Part shown: one piece after another, positions 5,685-9,530 of the stretch
Numbering within the stretch: the first letter of the stretch is position 1
How the letters are laid out: every line of letters begins with the position of its first letter
Assembly (NCBI GenBank): GCA_937877685.1
Contig: CALFGU010000254.1
Span: forward strand, 1 to 9,530
From: an uncultured Prevotella sp.
GTDB lineage: Bacteria > Bacteroidota > Bacteroidia > Bacteroidales > Bacteroidaceae
Reading direction: 5' to 3'
DNA: 9,530 bases
Program-made: the position numbers and the translations under genes
The notes under the pieces: generated by a model
Databases searched by the model: none
What the model was told of the DNA's origin: nothing
Seen by the model: only the letters and a program-made list of their open reading frames with translations

Positions 5685-6416
5685 ATGAAAGAAGTCCACA
5701 TATTTTTTGCCCCCGAAATTGAGCAGACAAATGAGTTACCTCAAGATGAAGCACAACATGCAGTGCGCGTGCTTCGCATGAAGGAAGGCGACGAACTTGT
5801 AGCGACGGATGGGCAAGGACATTTTTATGATTGTACCATCGCACTGGCGTCCAACAAGCATTGCCGCGTCAACATCAATACGAAAGAAACGGCGCCCTTG
5901 CTTTGGCACGGCAATATTCACCTTGCCGTGGCGCCCACAAAGAACATGGACCGCACGGAATGGTTGGCGGAGAAGGCTACGGAAATTGGAATGAACCAAC
6001 TTTCCTTCGTGCTTTGCGACAACTCTGAGCGCAAGGTGATTAAAACGGAGCGTGTGGAGAAAATCGTAGTGTCGGCAACGAAGCAAAGTCATAAGGCCAC
6101 GAAACCTGAGGTGGCAGAAATGATGCCCTTCAAGAAGTTTATTGCGCAAGACTTTAAGGGGCAGAAATTCATTGCACATTGCTACGACAATATCCCCAAT
6201 ACGACCAACGAAAAGCCCTTCCTTGGCGATGTCCTCAACGAAACGGATGATGCATTGGTGATGATAGGTCCAGAAGGTGACTTCTCCGTTGCTGAAGTTC
6301 AGCAAGCCATCGCCGCAGGTTTCACCCCCATCCACTTGGGCAAGAGTCGCTTGCGCACAGAGACGGCAGGCCTCGTGGCGGTTCACCTTATGTATATCAA
6401 GAAAATGATGGAATAA
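5685..6416 (+). CDS. rsmE: 16S rRNA m3U1498 methyltransferase RsmE
   Basis: The 243-aa SPOUT methyltransferase uses SAM to methylate N3 of U1498 in 16S rRNA (E. coli numbering), in the decoding region of the 30S subunit. An N-terminal PUA-like part contains HAVRVLRMKEGD (25-36). The catalytic part has APTKNMDRTEWLAEKATEIG (83-102), the SATKQSHKA segment (130-138), IGPEGDFS (194-201) and the knotted SAM-binding loop LGKSRLRTETAGL (218-230). Length and motif order are normal. The start is supported by a -7 box 25 nt upstream. Only 6 bp separate its stop from the next gene, so the two are probably co-transcribed. Confidence 0.95.
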   Translation: MKEVHIFFAPEIEQTNELPQDEAQHAVRVLRMKEGDELVATDGQGHFYDCTIALASNKHCRVNINTKETAPLLWHGNIHLAVAPTKNMDRTEWLAEKATEIGMNQLSFVLCDNSERKVIKTERVEKIVVSATKQSHKATKPEVAEMMPFKKFIAQDFKGQKFIAHCYDNIPNTTNEKPFLGDVLNETDDALVMIGPEGDFSVAEVQQAIAAGFTPIHLGKSRLRTETAGLVAVHLMYIKKMME

Positions 6417-6422
6417 GAAAGC

Positions 6423-7889
6423 ATGGACACCTTGATTCAACTCTACGAAGAAACCTTCGGATTTTCTCCCGCCTCAACCACACCGTTAGACAAGGCGGGG
6501 AGCAACCGAACTTACATACGCTTGACGGCACCCGATGGCGCAACGTGTATCGGGGTCATTGGATTGTCGCAAACGGAGAACGATGCGTTTATCTACCTCA
6601 CGCGCCATTTTCATGCCCTTGGATTGAACGTTCCCGAACTTATCGCCGTGTCCGAAAAGGGGTGTTGCTACCTGCAATCCGACCTTGGCACGACTTCGCT
6701 TTACCAAGCACTCAACGCTGGGCGAACTTCGGGAAATTATAATGCAGATGAGCGCAAATTGATTGCGAAGACGTTGCGCGCATTGGCACAGGTGCAAGTG
6801 AAAGGCGCAGAGAATTTGGATTTCAATCGACTCATCCCGCCCGTTCAGTTTGACCAAATGGCGGCAACGTTTGACTTGAACTACTTCAAGTATTGCTTCT
6901 TGCGCACCACGAGCGTTGCTTACGACGAAGTGGCTTTGGAGCACGACTTCAAGCGCTTTGCCGAAGATTTAGTGGCATGTGCCACGGCATCGAAGCATGT
7001 CACCTTCCTCTATCGTGATTTCCAGGCGCGCAATGTGATGCTCAAGGATGGCGAACCCTATTTCATCGATTATCAAGGCGGTATGAAGGGTCCGCTTCAT
7101 TACGACATTGCCTCCTTCCTGTGGCAAGCCTCAGCGCGTTATGCTGATGACCTGCGCCAAGAGATGGTGGAGGTTTATCTTGACGCACTTGAGGAGTTGA
7201 TTGACGTTGACCGTCAAAAGTTTAAGGCAGATTTAGTGCGCTTCGTTTTGTTCCGCACGTTGCAAGTGTTGGGTGCTTACGGCATGCTCGGACGCTTTGA
7301 GCGCAAGCCCTATTTCATTCAGTCAACACCCGCGGCGCTTGAAAATCTTAAGGGATTGCTTGAGGCGGGAGTGGCAAGGGATTATCCCTACATGGAAGGC
7401 GTGTTACAGAAATTGGTAGAAGCGGAATTGCGAAAGGGAGCTACACCGACTTGCAAGCAGGAGGAACGAAAGGGATTGCACGTGCGTGTGTTCAGTTTCT
7501 CTTATAAGAAAAGCGGCATCCCAACCGATTGTAGCGGCAACGGGGGGGGCTACGTTTTTGATTGTCGCTCTACGCACAATCCGGGAAAGTATGAACCCTA
7601 CAAGAAACTCACGGGCCTTGATGCTCCAGTGATTCAATTCCTTGAGGATGATGGTGAAATCCTTCAGTTCCTCGAAAGCGTTTATAAGTTAGCCGACTTT
7701 CATGTGGAGCGTTATATAGAGCGTGGTTTCACCGATTTGATGTTCTCCTTCGGGTGTACAGGCGGTCAGCATCGTAGTGTGTACTCCGCACAACACTTGG
7801 CTGAACACCTACATCAGAAATACAACATCCACGTTATGGTGGACCATCGCGAACAAGGCATTTTTCAAGAATTTACTCCAATAGCATGA
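6423..7889 (+). CDS. APH-type sugar kinase fused to a RapZ C-terminal domain
   Basis: This 488-aa protein joins two domains. Residues 1 to about 335 form an aminoglycoside-phosphotransferase-fold kinase, with a nucleotide loop around AGSNRTYIRL (25-34), the catalytic YRDFQARNVM (198-207, Asp199) and the metal-binding IDYQGG (215-220, Asp216). It resembles the anomeric amino-sugar kinases (AmgK) of cell-wall recycling more than antibiotic kinases. After a Lys/Glu-rich linker (about 336-350), residues 352-482 match the C-terminal domain of RapZ: VRVFSFSYKKSGIP, YVFDCR (377-382), LTGLDAPV (396-403) and FSFGCTGGQHRSVYSAQHL (441-459). In E. coli that domain senses glucosamine-6-phosphate. The RapZ N-terminal P-loop kinase is absent, so the APH kinase takes its place. 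It lies 6 bp after rsmE. A G8 tract (7542-7549) sits just inside the RapZ part. The substrate is unproven. Confidence 0.85.
   Translation: MDTLIQLYEETFGFSPASTTPLDKAGSNRTYIRLTAPDGATCIGVIGLSQTENDAFIYLTRHFHALGLNVPELIAVSEKGCCYLQSDLGTTSLYQALNAGRTSGNYNADERKLIAKTLRALAQVQVKGAENLDFNRLIPPVQFDQMAATFDLNYFKYCFLRTTSVAYDEVALEHDFKRFAEDLVACATASKHVTFLYRDFQARNVMLKDGEPYFIDYQGGMKGPLHYDIASFLWQASARYADDLRQEMVEVYLDALEELIDVDRQKFKADLVRFVLFRTLQVLGAYGMLGRFERKPYFIQSTPAALENLKGLLEAGVARDYPYMEGVLQKLVEAELRKGATPTCKQEERKGLHVRVFSFSYKKSGIPTDCSGNGGGYVFDCRSTHNPGKYEPYKKLTGLDAPVIQFLEDDGEILQFLESVYKLADFHVERYIERGFTDLMFSFGCTGGQHRSVYSAQHLAEHLHQKYNIHVMVDHREQGIFQEFTPIA
7542..7549 (+). repeat. G8 homopolymer inside the kinase-RapZ gene
   Basis: Eight consecutive G encode Gly374, Gly375 and the first two bases of Gly376 in the NGGGYVFD motif, which starts the conserved RapZ core. 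A slip of one or two bases would keep the kinase and remove almost all of the RapZ domain. It is the longest G run I see in the window. The Gly-Gly-Gly may simply be conserved protein sequence. Confidence 0.7.
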
Positions 7890-7900
7890 GGATAAAAACA

Positions 7901-7934
7901 AGACGAGTTGACGGTGTTTGCCATCAACTCGTCT
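7901..7934. terminator. Intergenic terminator between convergent genes
   Basis: AGACGAGTTGA (7901-7911) and TCAACTCGTCT (7924-7934) form a perfect 11-bp stem. A C/A mismatch and a further GG/CC pair extend it towards a TGTTTG loop. Reading the minus strand, TGTTTTTATC follows, so it suits the HpaII-like gene that ends at 7975. On the plus strand it begins 12 bp after the kinase-RapZ stop but lacks a U-tract. It probably works in both directions, more strongly for the minus strand. Confidence 0.8.
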
Positions 7935-7974
7935 AAGTAAGATATAAAGATAAGGCGCTATCTCAAATCTAAGT

Positions 7975-9054
7975 TTAGCGCTTTGCCAAACCAATCTTTA
8001 AGTTCAACTTGAAGTAGTACACATTATTCTCGCGCTCCATAACCCCATACTTATCCTTCTCCATGCTACCACGCTCCAAGCGCGCCGTGTGGAAGAGGAA
8101 GTCGGCAAGGAGCATGCGTTGAGCGGATGAGAATGCCATGGGTTGGCCATTGGGATTTACGACCACCAAATAGGGAGGCAAGTCCTCGCAACCGTGATAA
8201 ATCTTTGCGGGTCGCATTCCTGCCGCGCAGGCTAAGAGCAATTGCTTCACCTTATATTCGTAATAACCGTGCTTCACGATGAGTTCAGTCTTCACCTTAA
8301 GCGGATTCAACTCACGCATACGCTCGGTCAATTCATCCAACTTAAAGATGTCCTCCATATAAGATAAGCGCACCATTTCGGAAAGCAATCTGCCGAGGTG
8401 TAGGTCCAACATGCCGAGGTTTGCACGGAACACTTTGTCCGCCACACCTTCGTAGCGCAACGAACTTCCCATATCCTCGATGAGCAACATACGGTCGCGC
8501 ACACTATTGTCGGTTTCCAATCCGTTCACCTTTGCCGCCATGGGCGTTGCAAAACGCGTGCCCGTCTGTTCAAGTTTGAGATTTGCCGCACGTCCGCCAT
8601 CTAAGATTTTTGTGGGAAACGCACCGGCACGCGACCAAACCACACTGGGCATTAATCCTGAAGGAGTGGCCAACAAGAGGTGCTGTTGCCCTTCTGCGGT
8701 ACCCGCAATTTGGAACATCTTTATCTTATCCAGGAATGCTTCTTCAGGATCGTCCACGAGGACTATATTTTCATCGTCCTTCTGACGCAGTGCCTCAAAA
8801 AGTGCTTCACGAGTGTGTGCCCATTCAGAGACATCCACACGAATGACTTCGTCGTCGGCATCATTCTCAATAAGAATTTCGTCTGCCTCACGACGATAGC
8901 ACCGCATAACTTTATCTTCCTCGCGCATTACGGCCTCCACAGGAATCATTTCACCAGGAGCGCCCTCCAGGGTACCTTCTGCCACGGCCATATCCTCAAC
9001 GATGCGAAAAAGGGCGAGGAGTTCGGCGAGATCTTTTCTACTTGCTGTAAACAT
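7975..9054 (-). CDS. Diverged HpaII-family restriction endonuclease homologue
   Basis: This 359-aa protein resembles the HpaII restriction endonuclease family in length and in motif order. It opens with FTASRKDLAELLALFRIVED (2-21). Then come PSVVWSRAGAFPTKILDGGRAANL (136-159), YYEYKVKQLLLACAAGMRPAKIYHG (264-288), EDLPPYLVVVNPNG (290-303) and the end ENNVYYFKLNLKIGLAKR. As I recall the family, an Asp followed by an F/S-I-K-S motif forms the PD-(D/E)XK-type site. Here the likely counterparts are Ala129 and Trp140 (VVWS), so catalysis may be lost. No DNA methyltransferase lies next to it. I chose the ATG at 9054; the frame runs 30 codons further, but only through the 8-bp array. Its promoter box is at 9178. 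The homology is judged from memory of motifs, not from an alignment. Confidence 0.6.
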   Translation of the reverse strand: MFTASRKDLAELLALFRIVEDMAVAEGTLEGAPGEMIPVEAVMREEDKVMRCYRREADEILIENDADDEVIRVDVSEWAHTREALFEALRQKDDENIVLVDDPEEAFLDKIKMFQIAGTAEGQQHLLLATPSGLMPSVVWSRAGAFPTKILDGGRAANLKLEQTGTRFATPMAAKVNGLETDNSVRDRMLLIEDMGSSLRYEGVADKVFRANLGMLDLHLGRLLSEMVRLSYMEDIFKLDELTERMRELNPLKVKTELIVKHGYYEYKVKQLLLACAAGMRPAKIYHGCEDLPPYLVVVNPNGQPMAFSSAQRMLLADFLFHTARLERGSMEKDKYGVMERENNVYYFKLNLKIGLAKR

Positions 9055-9076
9055 AATTATGAGGGGGTAATGATTT

Positions 9077-9123
9077 GAGGTTAAAGGGTTTGAGGTTCTG
9101 AAGTTAAGACGTTCTGAAGTTCT
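9077..9123 (-). repeat. 8-bp tandem array in the leader of the HpaII-like gene
   Basis: Plus-strand units are GAGGTTAA, a 7-base AGGGTTT, GAGGTTCT, GAAGTTAA, GACGTTCT and GAAGTTCT, the same family as 370-424. The array lies between the -7 box at 9178-9185 and the ATG at 9054, so it should be transcribed as part of a 5' leader of roughly 115 nt. Read as protein it gives a meaningless N-terminal extension (ERLNFRTSNP). Confidence 0.75.
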
Positions 9124-9177
9124 GAGGAGAAATGCATTGCGCACTCACGCTCCAACCCTTTACCTATTTTCCGACGA

Positions 9178-9185
9178 CAAAATTA
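9178..9185 (-). promoter_or_regulatory. -7 box of the HpaII-like gene
   Basis: TAATTTTG on the minus strand (9185-9178) is an exact TAnnTTTG match. A partial GTTGC lies about 19-20 nt upstream where TTTG would be expected. It lies 123 bp from the start codon, so the gene should have a long, repeat-bearing leader. Confidence 0.55.
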
Positions 9186-9239
9186 CTACAATTTACCTAT
9201 TTAAGCAACCCTCCATCCACTATTACGCTATAATTAACT

Positions 9240-9530
9240 ATGACAAATCGAAAACGTCCGCGCAAGATTGGACTTTTAGGCATCAGTCCGATGCTTGTGT
9301 TGGTCACTTTATTTCTCGGTACGGGACTTTACTTTGGTGATTTCTACAAAGTGCCCCTCACCATTCTGTTTATCGCTACCTCCGTCTATGCTTTGCTGAT
9401 TACGCGTGGCCATTCCCTTCAGGAGCGCATCTCCATCTTCTCCAAGGGAGCAGGTTCCAAAAATCTGTTGTTTATGGTTTGGATTTTCGTACTTGCGGGT
9501 GCCTTTGCGAGTAGCGCAAAAGCCATGGGA
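9240..9530 (+). CDS. NhaC-type Na+/H+ antiporter, N-terminal part
   Basis: The ATG at 9240 opens a frame still open at the window edge, giving the first 97 residues. It starts with a basic MTNRKRPRK, then three hydrophobic segments: about residues 10-31 (LLGISPMLVLVTLFLGTGLY), 36-54 and 74-92 (LLFMVWIFVLAGAFASSAKAMG). The last matches the early membrane region of NhaC-family sodium/proton antiporters, inner-membrane exchangers of Na+ for H+. It diverges from the HpaII-like gene across 185 bp. No exact TAnnTTTG box precedes it. Because only about a fifth of the protein is visible, a related transporter of the same superfamily cannot be excluded. Confidence 0.75.
   Translation, partial: MTNRKRPRKIGLLGISPMLVLVTLFLGTGLYFGDFYKVPLTILFIATSVYALLITRGHSLQERISIFSKGAGSKNLLFMVWIFVLAGAFASSAKAMG

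Noticed and set aside
5736..6440. 234-codon minus-strand frame opposite rsmE
   Set aside because: RsmE motifs are complete on the plus strand. The antisense frame is His/Cys-rich and shows no domain signature.
6423..7889. Aminoglycoside resistance gene
   Set aside because: The APH fold is shared by many small-molecule kinases. The fusion to a RapZ domain and the AmgK-like motifs argue for amino-sugar metabolism, not antibiotic inactivation.
9055..9144. 30-codon N-terminal extension of the HpaII-like gene
   Set aside because: It is encoded by the 8-bp tandem array, and family similarity starts at MFTASRKD.
9137..9340. 67-codon plus-strand frame before and over the antiporter start
   Set aside because: It overlaps the antiporter gene in another frame and the promoter of the HpaII-like gene, with no protein-like features.

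Overview
This window looks like chromosome from a Bacteroidales bacterium, most likely of the Prevotella/Prevotellaceae type. The evidence is the recognisable proteins (stand-alone AICAR transformylase, Obg with a long acidic tail, short-LID adenylate kinase, a kinase-RapZ fusion, an NhaC-type antiporter), several matches to the Bacteroidetes promoter (-33 TTTG, -7 TAnnTTTG), weak ribosome binding sites, and short tandem arrays in the gaps between genes. It is mostly housekeeping DNA with no clear mobile element. The taxonomy is inferred from these traits, not from a database search.

Layout. Positions 1-469 hold no convincing protein gene. They carry a minus-strand non-coding RNA with an exact promoter (TTTG-N20-TATATTTG), a 15-bp closing stem, an apical hairpin and a U-rich end, and it resembles 6S RNA. 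A small Lys/Arg-rich ORF (470-682) follows a stand-alone AICAR transformylase (698-1879), both on the minus strand. Next is a minus-strand run read from high to low coordinates: hpt (4714-5247), adk (4123-4692), obgE (2800-3963) and pgeF (1921-2706), probably led by the TATATTTG promoter before hpt. A 437-bp divergent gap (5248-5684) holds three direct repeats spaced 21 bp apart that resemble LytTR half-sites, a -7 box and a possible 42-aa ORF. On the plus strand, rsmE (5685-6416) is followed after 6 bp by a 488-aa fusion of an aminoglycoside-phosphotransferase-type kinase to a RapZ C-terminal domain (6423-7889). A terminator hairpin separates it from a convergent minus-strand gene (7975-9054) that looks like a diverged HpaII-family restriction endonuclease. 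The start of an NhaC-type Na+/H+ antiporter (9240 onward) runs off the right edge.

How it fits together. AICAR transformylase, hypoxanthine phosphoribosyltransferase and adenylate kinase are purine synthesis, salvage and interconversion enzymes. Obg is a guanine-nucleotide-responsive ribosome-assembly GTPase, and the PgeF/laccase-domain family has reported purine nucleoside activity. RsmE and the possible 6S RNA add ribosome and transcription functions. The kinase-RapZ fusion may couple amino-sugar phosphorylation to sensing of cell-wall precursors.

The points most worth a second look are the 6S-like RNA, the LytTR-like operator, the kinase-RapZ fusion with a G8 tract between its domains, the HpaII-like protein that seems to have lost its catalytic residues, a 17-bp hairpin just before pgeF, and the 8-bp and 7-bp intergenic arrays.
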